From NCBI GenBank assembly GCA_021397835.1, contig JAJFZO010000469.1, positions 310,001 to 374,000 on the forward strand: a stretch of DNA of 64,000 nucleotides, given 5' to 3'. Below are positions 11,723-22,947 of the stretch, piece after piece. Position numbers and translations under genes: made by a program. The notes beneath the pieces were generated by a model. It was not told the origin of the DNA and made no database searches. It saw only the letters and a list, made by a program, of their open reading frames with translations. This DNA comes from Moringa oleifera (taxonomy: Eukaryota; Streptophyta; Magnoliopsida; Brassicales; Moringaceae). Each line of letters starts with the position of its first letter. Within the stretch, counting starts at the first letter, position 1.

Positions 11723-12331
11723 ATGGTTTCTGCAAACCCGAAAACGGAGAACAGAGCGACGAAGCTCGTTATCAATGAGAAATCTCGAAGCTTGAGCTTC
11801 ATTAAGAGGAAACCCACGCTAAAGAAGAAAGCTCGCGAGTTGGCGACACTGTGTGATGTCTCTGTTAGCATGATTTGCTATGGACCCGACGGTGAGCTTG
11901 ATACGTGGCCGCACAATCACGAGGACCTCAAGGATGTAATCTTGCAGTACAAAGCACAACGCGAGAGAGGCGAACCCATACAAAACTTCAATCTTGAAGG
12001 CTTTTTGGAGAGCAAAAAGAAGAAATTTGAAGCAAAGAAGACCCGGGCAACCAAGAGGTTATGTAGTTGGGATGAGAAGCTCAATGATTTCTCCAATGAA
12101 AAATTGATGTCTTTAGGGGCTTACTTGGATTCCAAGATACAGAGCTTGAAGGAGAGACGAGAGTTGCTCAGCATGGACAACAAGGAAGAAGCAATTCAAG
12201 TTTGCGTTGGTCACGATCATGACGATCCAGTTGATTTTTCTGTGAAAAATGGAAATTCTGATATGGAGCCCGAGTTTGACCAATTACTAGCACAAATTCT
12301 TGAGTACAACCCCACTTTGTTCAATGATTGA
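11723..12331 (+). CDS. Type I (M-beta-like) MADS-box transcription factor, single exon
   Basis: A 202-residue intronless protein. I chose the ATG at 11723 because MVSANPKTENRATKL aligns with the start of the tandem copy at 11001; the open frame extends 25 codons further upstream to 11648, but those codons overlap the likely promoter. Residues about 23-66 form the MADS domain (SLSFIKRKPTLKKKARELAT, LATLCDVSVSMI, YGPDGELDTWP). The YGPDGEL-TWP ending resembles M-beta proteins such as AGL76/AGL81. The N-terminal part of the usual domain is weakly conserved. The rest is Lys/Glu-rich and probably helical, with an acidic tail near FDQLLAQILEYNP. Type I MADS proteins act as nuclear dimers, mostly in the embryo sac and endosperm; that role is inferred from family only. 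Confidence 0.82.
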   Translation: MVSANPKTENRATKLVINEKSRSLSFIKRKPTLKKKARELATLCDVSVSMICYGPDGELDTWPHNHEDLKDVILQYKAQRERGEPIQNFNLEGFLESKKKKFEAKKTRATKRLCSWDEKLNDFSNEKLMSLGAYLDSKIQSLKERRELLSMDNKEEAIQVCVGHDHDDPVDFSVKNGNSDMEPEFDQLLAQILEYNPTLFND

Positions 12332-14352
12332 GCCACCATTGCTGATGATGGAGCCCTGCTGGGTATTTGACCATACTGATTGGCTGCAGGAACTAACAGG
12401 ATCGGTAACGATGATATTACCAGTTTCAACACTCTTTCAAGGAGAAAATCAGATCGTTTATTGATTCAAGCCAGCTCTCTGGTTTTTAATTTCTTAATAG
12501 GTTGATCTAGCCAGGGAAAATTCCCCAATTTTGTAAGAAATAATTGATATTATTAATACAGCATCATTTTGGTTTGCCATGTTATGGATTAATTACCTTC
12601 TGCTTCACTATTATATGATTATGCTTCAACTACAAAGGTACAGCAAATTACATGACATCCTAGTTGGTCATCACTATTCAAACATAAGTACTTCACACTC
12701 TGGACACCATGAAAGAGTTCATCATCCCATAAAAAGCTTGTGAACATTAATTCAGCATCAAGCTTAGAAAATTAAGATTAATTAATCTATTAGCAAGAAC
12801 AGACAAACAAAAGAAAACCACTCAGTGTAAAAATTAATGGGCTTGTGGTGTAAGAAATGAATTTCCATTTCTGGTTATAAAATGAAAAACCGAAAAAAAA
12901 AAAAAAGCATGTTTCTAGTGCATCGATCATCTGCATAATTAAAATAATTAATTTTCCAATGATTTGAGCCCATTCTTCACACATGGGTATCCACCACAAG
13001 CGAACCATGTATCACAATGCCCTAGTGACTTCTAACTTTGATCTTATTATCCCAATATACACATATACATATACATTCCTTTCATCTTCTGAATTCACAA
13101 CAAGTGAGATTCATCCAAGTCCTTTGATGCAATGATAAATTCATTTTATTTTATCTGCTGGTCATGGTATTGATGTTCAAAGCACTAGTAAAACAAGACT
13201 TTTTTTTTTTTCGATAAATGAAATTATTCCATACTTATAAAAACTTTCTTAATATGGCTATTCATCTTCCTTTGATTTGAATAAAGATTGACATAAGTAC
13301 TCCTTACATTCTAACCCTTATTCTGCAAACCAGTAAGACATAATCAATTAATGAAGAATTCTGCTCATAGTTTGTTTTCATACTTTGGTGGGGTGAAATC
13401 GCATCACATCATAGAGCTTAAGTCAAGCCCAAAATCTAGTGAAGGGCTAATAACTTCTTTAATGATGTAATGGGATATAATTAATCCTAGAGGTTTTCAC
13501 ACTAGCCTCCCCTTTCATGAGTTTGTCCACAGAGTAAAATCATTAAAAGTCTTGTCAGAGCTGTTGACTTTAAACTGTGTTCATACTAACTATGTTCCTC
13601 GATTTAAAACGGTAGCCACGTTTAGGACTGAAATTGCACATTTCAAGAACTTTGCAGTGAGTGGCAGTGTGGTACCCATATTAAGTTTCTCAAAAAAAAA
13701 AAAAAATAGTGGCCGCATGTGATCTTCCTAAACTTGTCTTGCTGCTTAGTTAATTTGCAAAGCTGGTCCATGACAATGAGATTCCACTTCTCTCTGTCTT
13801 GCTCTGTTTGGTGTACATACCTTTATCACTTACTATACTCGCTATACGTAATGAATTTCAAGATTCGTGGCCATTTACGACGTGGCTCCTGCGACGCCTA
13901 TTATACCAATGGGCGACCACAGTCAGTTCAGTTGGCAGAATTTTGAATAAAACTCTGATTCCAAACTTTCATCTTAGCTGAACATGTTCATTCGTGACCC
14001 ATCAACATATCATGACCGCCCACAAGTACCCAAATTGCTTCTTTTGACGGTTGAGATCTGCTGTGGGCCATGATGAGAATGGACGGCTTCGATGAAGGGA
14101 AAACAGGGGTCACATGAAGAGAATCGGACAAAGGAAGATGTGATAAGAAAAGCAGTGGGTGCTCGAGAACAAGAATGAAGTACTGGAGTTCTGCACTTGT
14201 CTTTTTACTATCTAGTGTCTTTGTTTATGAACGGAGACAGCAAGGATTCAAAACCACACCCTATTGACAAAAATAAAAAAGCCTATTTGCTTTCTCTCCA
14301 TCGATTCCCCATTTAGATAATCTAAAACCTCAAGGTCGTCCTCCATAAGAAG
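12332..14352. other. Intergenic region between MADS pair and LPR1-like gene
   Basis: About 2 kb of ordinary AT-rich spacer with poly-A/T tracts near 12892, 13200 and 13692. The last few hundred bases should hold the LPR1-like promoter; I could not pick a convincing TATA box. The short open frames around 13719-13981 have no recognisable content. Confidence 0.5.
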
Positions 14353-14456
14353 ATAGTCTCTAGAACTCACTTCCATCGGAACTCCTCTCTCTCTCTCTCT
14401 CTCTTTCTATAGTCTCTAGAACTCACTTCCATCGGAACTCCTCTCTCTCTCTCTCT
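14353..14456 (+). repeat. Duplicated 5' leader segment with CT microsatellite
   Basis: A 56-bp unit starting atagtctctagaactcac at 14353 recurs at 14409. Each copy ends in a (CT)n run, of slightly different length. It lies directly before the first ATG of the LPR1-like gene at 14461, so both CT tracts are probably in its 5' untranslated region or core promoter. CT-rich leaders are common in plant genes; duplication of the whole unit is less so. Confidence 0.9.
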
Positions 14457-14460
14457 GTGC

Positions 14461-14835
14461 ATGCAGCAGAGAGACAGTGCCACTACCATGGCCAGATTTT
14501 GGCTGTTGTGTCTCAGGTATTTGGCTCTATTCGGATTGTTTGGCAGGGCATGGACGGGGGCTGTAGACGACCTTCTAAATCCAGCAAAGCTGAAAATGTT
14601 TGTTGATAAGCTTCCATATATGCCCAGAATCCGAGGTTTTCATCTTGTCAATGGCGCTCCAAGACCAAAGTCACTCGAAATTGGCATGTTTATGAAAAAA
14701 TGGGTAACATCTCCTCTCTATCTCTTCATTCTTCTCCAAGACTCACACAGTCACCCACATGAACTACCCATTTCATGCCTTCTGTTTTATTTTCATTACC
14801 TCATATGAATCAGATAACATACTTTTTCCTTTCTT

Positions 14836-14868
<33 letters not shown>

Positions 14869-17036
14869 GGTGATTTTAAACTTTTTTAGTAGCTGAGTTC
14901 TGTGAAGAGTTTGCCCATTGAATTTCATTCTGTCAACAATTTATTTCCTTGATGTTCCATTAACTAGCTTAAAGAATTTACTTGTTTAATCGAGTAATTA
15001 GAATACTTGCTCGCCAGCGGATTTTCCCAGTTCGAAATGAAAAATTATCTGGAAGGGAATATTGCCTCTTCAGAGCTCTCCCTGGACAGCTGTGTGGTGC
15101 AGCTTTTTTGTTTTGTTTTTTTGTACGTTAGAGTTTATTAACTTACTTTATTAACGAATTATTCCAATGTACTTCAAAAAAATTTTAAAACTTTTGCTTT
15201 AGATACAATCTTTCATCAGAGAAAAACTTGGTTCTGCATATTTTTCATAAATATATTAATCACGCAACTTAGTGGAGCCATCATTAACTCCATTAAGCAA
15301 GAGCATAATTAAAATTGATAAGGCCAAAGCCATCATTTTTTGGGGCTGAAGTGGGCCATGACTCATGAAGAGCCAAAGAGTCAATGGAAGTGAACGGTCC
15401 TCACCTTGCTTTTGCTTTCTGCAGAAATTCCACAGAGACTTGCCTCCGACACCCGTTTTCGCCTACGGTACATCGAGAAGCACTGCGACGGTGCCTGGTC
15501 CCACGATCGAGGCCCTCTATGGAGTTGACACATATGTGACGTGGCGAAATCACCTCCCTTCCAAGCACATACTTCCTTGGGACCCGACCATCCCCACTGC
15601 CATACCCGCCACCAAGAAGGGCGTTCCTACCGTCGTGCACCTCCATGGTGGCATCCATGACCCCGGGAGTGATGGAAACTCGAACTCGTGGTTCACTGCT
15701 GGATTCAAAGAAAAGGGACCCACATGGACCCAGAAAAGATATCACTACAACAACATGCAACAGCCAGGAAATCTGTGGTATCATGATCATGCCATGGGGT
15801 TGACTAGGGTCAACCTACTGGCCGGCTTGATTGGGGCCTATATCCTCCGCCATCCCCAAGTTGAGCAGCCACTTGGGCTACCCCGTGGTCATGAGTTCGA
15901 TCGACCGTTGATCGTGTTTGATCGGAGCTTCTCCACGGATGGTTCCATATACATGAACTCCACGGGAAACAATCCCTCCATACACCCGCAGTGGCAACCG
16001 GAATATTTTGGCGATGCGATCATAGTAAACGGAAAGGCATGGCCGCGACTGACTGTTCGCCGTCGTAAATATAGATTTCGAATAATAAATGCCAGCAACG
16101 CCAGATTCTTTAGATTCTTCTTTACCAACGGTCTGGAATTCGTCCACGTGGCATCTGACTCTTCGTATCTTGGACAGCCGGTGAAGACTAATGAGACACT
16201 CTTGGCCCCATCTGAGATCGCTGACGTGGTCGTTGACTTTTCTAAGACAATGTCGGACACTGCTATTCTAGCCAACGATGCACCCTATCCATACCCGTCA
16301 GGTGACCCAGTCAATGAAGCAAACGGTAAGGTCATGAAGTTTATCATAAAACAGAATCCAGAGCTCGACACGTGGCGGGTACCCAAGAAATTGATCAAAT
16401 ACCCGTCACCAGATTTATCCAGCGTGTCGCGCACAAGATACATAGCTATGTACGAGTACACGAGCGACATTGATGAGCCCACCCATCTTTATATCAACGG
16501 AAAATCCTACGAAGCTCCGGTGACTGAGATCCCTAAGGTGGGGACCAGCGAGGTGTGGAACGTGATAAACCTCACAGAGGATAACCATCCCCTGCACATA
16601 CATCTGGGGCTGTTTGTCGTATTGGATCAGACGGAGTTGGTGGAGGTGGAAGAGTTCAAAGCATGCATGATGAAGAGGAACGACGCGATCAAGTGCGAAA
16701 TAAGTAAGTACGCACGTGGCAAGAAGTCAGACGTTGTGTCACACGAGAAGGGGTGGAAGAACGTGTATAAAATGACGCCCGGATATGTGACAAAGATTTT
16801 AGTGAGGTTTTCGTACATACATACGAATACGTCGTATTCTTTTGACGCAACAGCAGAGCCAGGTTACGTGTACCATTGTCATGTAAGTTGGTTTCGTAGT
16901 TTCGATGATTTATTTATTTATTTAGTTTTTAGGTATAATTTTATTTGTTTATTTATTTATTATTATTTTATTGTGTGTGTAGATATTGGATCATGAAGAT
17001 AATGCAATGATGAGGCCTTTGAAGTTCACTAACTGA
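14461..17036 (+). CDS. LPR1: LPR1-like multicopper oxidase (ferroxidase), three exons
   Basis: Exons 14461-14703, 15425-16882 and 16983-17036 join in phase 0 to give 584 residues, close to the ~580 of Arabidopsis LPR1/LPR2. LPR proteins are secreted multicopper oxidases that oxidise Fe(II) in the root-tip apoplast and drive root growth arrest under low phosphate. All four copper-binding motifs are present: HLHGG (His153, His155), WYHDHAMG (His201, His203), HPLHIH (469-474) and HCHILDH (565-571), with Met576 as likely axial residue. A hydrophobic N-terminus ([16 protein letters not shown]) looks like a signal peptide. A second in-frame ATG at 14488 has the better context (ACCATGG) and starts nearer the signal peptide, so it may be the true start (575 aa). 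Intron 2 falls inside the last copper motif, between HCH and ILDH. Sequence agreement with LPR1 is high throughout and no frame damage is seen. LPR2 is an equally possible name. Confidence 0.95.
14838..14867 (+). repeat. T10-G20 homopolymer in LPR1-like intron 1
   Basis: Ten T are followed by twenty consecutive G (14848-14867) in the 721-bp first intron. Such a G run is rare in AT-rich plant DNA. It can form a G-quadruplex and is prone to length change and sequencing error. Confidence 0.95.
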
Positions 17037-18800
17037 TGAAGTTCTCAAGTCACAAATGCTAGACCGCAGCATGGTGGGTCCCTCTCTTGAAAAATAAAGA
17101 AAGTGTACAATTTATAGAATTTTGAAAATGAGAGATTTTGATGAAATGGTCTCTAATGTGTACGCTGCTTAGTAAAGTTATGACTACAGCTTGTTCATAT
17201 GATCTAATGTGCTCCGTGATGCTTTCCAGGTTTTTCTTTTTTAAACTTTACATGGATAAACATACTATAATTTTTAGAGTGTTACCTTCTTCTTAAATTC
17301 ATGCTATTTTAAGTTTAATAAATTGATTATAAGATTAATTATATTAAATAAATTTTTTTTTGTACAAATTGTTAAAATGAGATGTTTAAAAATTAAAATA
17401 AAATTTTTATAAAAATTTAATATTTATTTTATGTTATCAATCAAATTTTTATATTTAAAAAATAATAAATTAATTTTTAATATTTTTTTAATTTTATTCA
17501 AATTAAATTTTAATTTAAATGATTATAAAAAATTAAAAATATTTTTATTATTGAAACATCTCACAAATAATTAAAATATGTTCAAATTTAAATAATTTTT
17601 TATGTTAAATTTTTAAAATTTTTGATTTTGTAAATTTTTTTAAAAATATATTTATAACGCTTATAAAATTATGAAATTTTTTGTAATAGTTGTTTGTAAA
17701 AAATTTTAATTCAAAATTTATTGTACAAGATTTTTAAATTAAATATTTTAAATTTTTTTAATAATATTTAATTTAAATTAAATTGATAGATTAAAGTTTG
17801 ATTTGATATTTTTTAAATATAAAAATTTAATTGATAATGTAAGATAAATATAAAAATTTTATGAAATCTTTATTTAAAAATTTATATTGATTATAGACAT
17901 GATGTTAAAGATTTATCTAATAAATATCTTTTAATTTTAACAATCTTAATTTTTAATGTATGAAATGAGGATTAATATACTTTTATACTATTTATTTTTA
18001 TAAAATATGATAATTAAAGAAATACAGAAAAATGATATCATTTTTACTTAGTTAATAAAAAATATTTATTTATTTTTAAATCATATATCCAACATTATAA
18101 CAATATAGTTATCATTTAAAATAATAAAATTTATCAAACGAAAGTTAGTTTTTTAAAAAATATTAACTCGTATGTTTTAATTAAGGGTAAACATAAAAAA
18201 AAAGTGAATTATACTTATTTTTTAATCCAAATCTTAAAATTTAATTTAGCTGAATTTTACATCTAATGTTTAATTTAAATATTATTAAAAAAATTTAAAA
18301 ATTAAAAACATTCAAAGGAGAGATCTTGTATAATAAATTTTAACTTTAAAATTTTTACACTAATGTAAAAGAAAATTCAAATTGGTATTTAAAAATATTT
18401 TAAAATTTTTTTAGCTAAAAATATAATTTTAAAAATTTTATAATATAATAATTTTAAAAATTTTATAAAACAACTTATGAGTCTAAAATTAATCAAATTT
18501 AAATAATTAATTCAAAATGAAGTGTAAAATTTATTTAAATTATTTTCAAGGTATTTCAAATATGAGAATATGTTTAAATTTTTATAGTTATTTTGAATCA
18601 AGATTCAATTTAAACTAAATTGATATTTTTGATACAATAAAATTCAAATTTTAAATTAAAAAATATGTTTAATTTTTAATAAATATAAAAATTTAATTTG
18701 AATATATATATAATATAATTTTTAATTTAAAACTAATTATTTTTATAAAAATATATAAAATTAATATTTAAATTTATATATTTTTAATTATTGTAAATGG
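17037..18800. other. Extremely AT-rich spacer
   Basis: From about 17260 to 18800 the sequence is almost entirely A and T, with repeated motifs of the form tttaaa/aattt and no long open frame. The first ~200 bases probably include the LPR1-like 3' untranslated region. I see no transposon ends. Confidence 0.6.
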
Positions 18801-18988
18801 AACTGAAGAATATCTCAGCAAGAAAACAGGCTTCTCAAAGTTGGGCATTTGGCATTCCAATAAAAGAGAACTAGGCCCAACTTATGACAGAACAAGAACA
18901 GTGAACTTGATGCCGGAAACCGAGGACACGGAGAGGACATTTATCCTCTTCTGAGTACCGTTCACAGCACAAAATATTTGCGCCAAAA

Positions 18989-21900
18989 ATGGCGACCCTT
19001 CATCTTAGGCTTCCATGCTCATCCTGGCCAACCTGTAACACATTCATAAACAAGTTACGGCCATCGAGGAGTTCTAGGATAGCCTGTTGTGCTTATCACG
19101 CCTTAAACAAGGTCAGTCTTTATCTCACTCTTCTCTGAAACTGAAGCCTCTTATTGTATATTAGCTAACAGTATTTTGAGGCCTGTTGTGACTGCTCTGT
19201 GTGTGTGTTGAGGGTCAGTGGAAGAAGGACTACACAAGCGTGATGATAGTGCCGACGGGAGTGGGAGCCACAATTGGTGGATTCGCCGGTGATGCGTTGC
19301 CTGTAGCTCGCGCCTTATCGTCCGTCGTCGATTGCCTAATCACACACCCTAATGTAAGTTTAATGTTTCTCTGTCTGTCTCGTTAGCCTTTCATACGAGG
19401 AATTTCTGTTGATAACGAGTGTGTTTTAGTTGGTGTTGTTGGGCGGGTTGTACAAGGTTAGATAATATAAATATGCAATGTTTGTTCTAACCTAAAAATA
19501 GTTGCGAAAATCAATCGAGTATGATATTGTTTTAATCATTGTGTTTGTTTTAACATCGAAAGAAAGGTTATGGTAATTCATCTTCCATCAAGAAGCCGAG
19601 GGGAAGAAAATTCACATATAGGAAACGTGCTGCTTTACACTGCAAAGAAACTGCAGCTTACAAGTAACTGCCACATTTGGGTTCTAAATCATTTTCATGT
19701 GTTCTTTCTTTTCCTTTTTTTCCCTTTTCTCTTTCCTACACTGGTTAAATGTTCCAATTGGATGTCATAATCTTGAAAGTTCAAATTGATTTTCAAGAAA
19801 ACTATGAAAAGTTAAAGCATTAATGTGTTATCTAAACACTAGTTTTTCTAGACACCGAAAGAAATTGGGAAGAGAATAAGATCTTATGTAGAAACTATTT
19901 TATGCCTAAAACCATTCTACGTGGTAATTCAATGAGAGAAAGAGATGTTGCTTTTGATACTGTTTGTTAAGACTTTGGCTGTTAATAAAGTGATGCAATT
20001 GAAACTGCTATTATTATTAAATGACTATTATGGTGTTTGGTGATCATATTTTTCAGAAGTTCTTTTACATAAGAAGTATAATAAAAGCAGTTACTTAAAA
20101 GTTAAAAGAAAGTATATAAGGCTATATTGGTAATATTTTAAGTGATAAGAATTCTTTTATTTTCTCTTTTCACAAAGCATCTCCTAACTGTTTTATGTGA
20201 GGGTACTGTTACCTCTTAACCTCTTAACCTCTTAATGTTAAAAGCACTTTGAATGTTCAACCAAGCACATCTAAAATTTTTGGCATCTAAAAAGTGCATT
20301 TCAGCTTCGATAAAAGTTATAAAATACATGGCATTACTTTTAATCAATGTGGGGAAACTCCCTTTTCTCCATCAGCGTGCACGTTTATGTATGATCTAGT
20401 TGAAAAAGGCATGTGAAATCACATACAACTTTTGTGTTTATTGAATATCATTTCATTGTCATTAAGTTCCACTAATAATGGGCATGTGGCTATTGTTTTT
20501 TACTGCATTGATCAATCTAAGGAAGAGATTCCTTCACACAGATTTGAAGTTGTTTATCATTCTATATGATTTTGTAATGGTATCCATCATCATAGTCTAT
20601 CTCTTTGTTTTACGCAAAGGCAGGTAAATTTACAAAAGAGTTTACTGCTTCACATTTGATATTTGTGGCTAAGTGAGTTCTGTAAACTTCAAGCTTTACA
20701 GCATAAGACTTTTTTTCTTTTTCAAACCCTTACAGGGGTAACAGATTAATATGTATTCGAACAGAAAACAGATACATAATTGCCACCATGAGTGCAGAAC
20801 ACAGTATCTAATTTGATTAATTTTTTGGATTAGTGGCATAGGGGCTTAACATGCATATCAGTTATAATTGTTGCCTTTTTAAATGTTCTGAGATATATGA
20901 ATCAATCTGCTGGCTTAACTAGTATGGTCACTGGTCTAAATTTAGGACAAGATTGAAGTGTGCCAGATGTTCAATTTTTGTGATAAAGAGCCAATGTAGC
21001 TCTTGGTTAAGCGTGCAGTGTATTTTTCTGGGTAAACTAATCAGTTTCGCAGGTGCTTAATGCAGCAATGCTATACTGGCCTATGTCTAATGTAATGTAC
21101 GTTGAAGGTCATGCTCTTGACCGATTTGCAGAAGGCTTATGGGCCCTTCAGCCTGTTCACCAAAATAAGGTCTGATTGAAATATATTTCATTCTTTTTTC
21201 TTTAGAATGTATAATATACAATCATATGTTATTTTGTCAGATTACCAGCTTGTTGCGTATCAAATGCGTGATGAAGTCCTGGTGTGAAAGCAGGTGGGAT
21301 TGGTTCTTGATGCTGGAATAGAGGAAGAGCTCCGAATCCGTCATTTGCAAGTGGCTGATGCAACCAGGGCTTCCCTTGGCTTGCCTCTTGTGGAATATAT
21401 TGTTACTGACACCCCTTTAGAGGTAGCCCCATTACTTTTCCTAGAGAGAAACATCTTCCATTGGCAGAAAAAGATAAAAAGATCTCTGAAATTCAATTTG
21501 GCTTGCTTATGTGAATAAGCCATTTCTTAATGGTGTTATACTATGGTCATGTCATGCATGTTAGATCTGTGCTATATTATCTGTTGCTAGAGTGCTTTTG
21601 CATTCTTGTTATTGCCTTATTTGTTGGATGCGTGATAAAACATTTTTCCACGTTTTGCATTATACAAATAGAAGTCTAGTGGGTTAGTGAATGACAAATA
21701 GGTCTGTCTAGATTCTCTGTTTAAAGTATTTGTAGGCTTGTGTAACATGAAAAAAGAGAGAAAATTGCTCTTGCAAGTTCAGAATATGGAAAACTGCTGC
21801 TACTAAAGATCTAGCCAGGGTTTAAACACATTTTAGATTATGTTCATCTTTTAGTTTTGTTGTTTCACAAACGAAATGAGAATTTTCAATGTGGCTAGTT

Positions 21901-22890
21901 TTTTCCTTACTGCTCTACTGCTTCTCTTTCTCATAATTTTTATTATTACCTGGGTTAGAGTGATTCTAGGTATTTCTTAGATTAAAAGAAGAAAAGAAAG
22001 CTGAATTTTTATATCAATATGATTGCATGAGTCTGGAATTGAACCAAGTTTTGCAGGTGGAAAAGTGGGTTGATCCCAGAACTGGCCAATCAACAGGGAG
22101 AATCAAACACCCTGGTTCACTGCTCCAAGCTGTGCAAACTTTGGTTAAACGAGCACAGGTGAATGCTGTTGCAGTTGTGGGACGTTTCCCCGATGATGAT
22201 GTTGATCACATTGATGATTATCGACAAGGAATGGTTAGGCAACAATCTTTTCAACCTTTTGGATAGGATGCTACTCTAAAGTCACTATAACATTGTTGCA
22301 ATGATGTGTATGAAGATATGCTATTTGTTACATAAAGATTCTCTTGAAAGACTTTTTTCCCCTTATTTTCTCTTCTTTTTTCTGGTCATAACCCAGAAAT
22401 CACAAATACTGAACAAATTCTCAAATTACTTGTGAAATGCTTCATATATCTATAGAGTCTGGATTATAAAGGTTTCTGTCGAATAAGGTAATTGGTTAGT
22501 GAAAAATAATTGTTGAAGACCTGAAACTCCAGATAGTTACTACATCCCATGCACTTCTTAGTTTCTTATAATAGGACTCGTTAGTTTGATTCTCTCAGTG
22601 ATGCTTGTGTTGAGTTCTAAACAAGTTTACATTCACAACATTTTCTCCATAGTATGGGTCATTGCAGCTCAGAGTTCAAGGCGATTTGTGATTCATGCAT
22701 GAATAATATTAAGTTAAACGAGCCTGATTTTTGTGTCTATGAGTTTGATCGTTGATGCAAATCAACTGCCAGATTGCTATTTATTGTCTTCTTACGGTAA
22801 TTGAATAAGTGTCATCTATGATAGCTCTGAAAGCCTTGTTTTATCCTTTGCTTTCAGCAATGGTGTAATTCATTCAATCTTGGATTATTA

Positions 22891-22947
<57 letters not shown>

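Noticed and set aside
15401..16818. Several open frames on the minus strand (15401-15790, 15878-16275, 16285-16818)
   Set aside because: They are shadows of LPR1-like exon 2, which has full family similarity on the plus strand.
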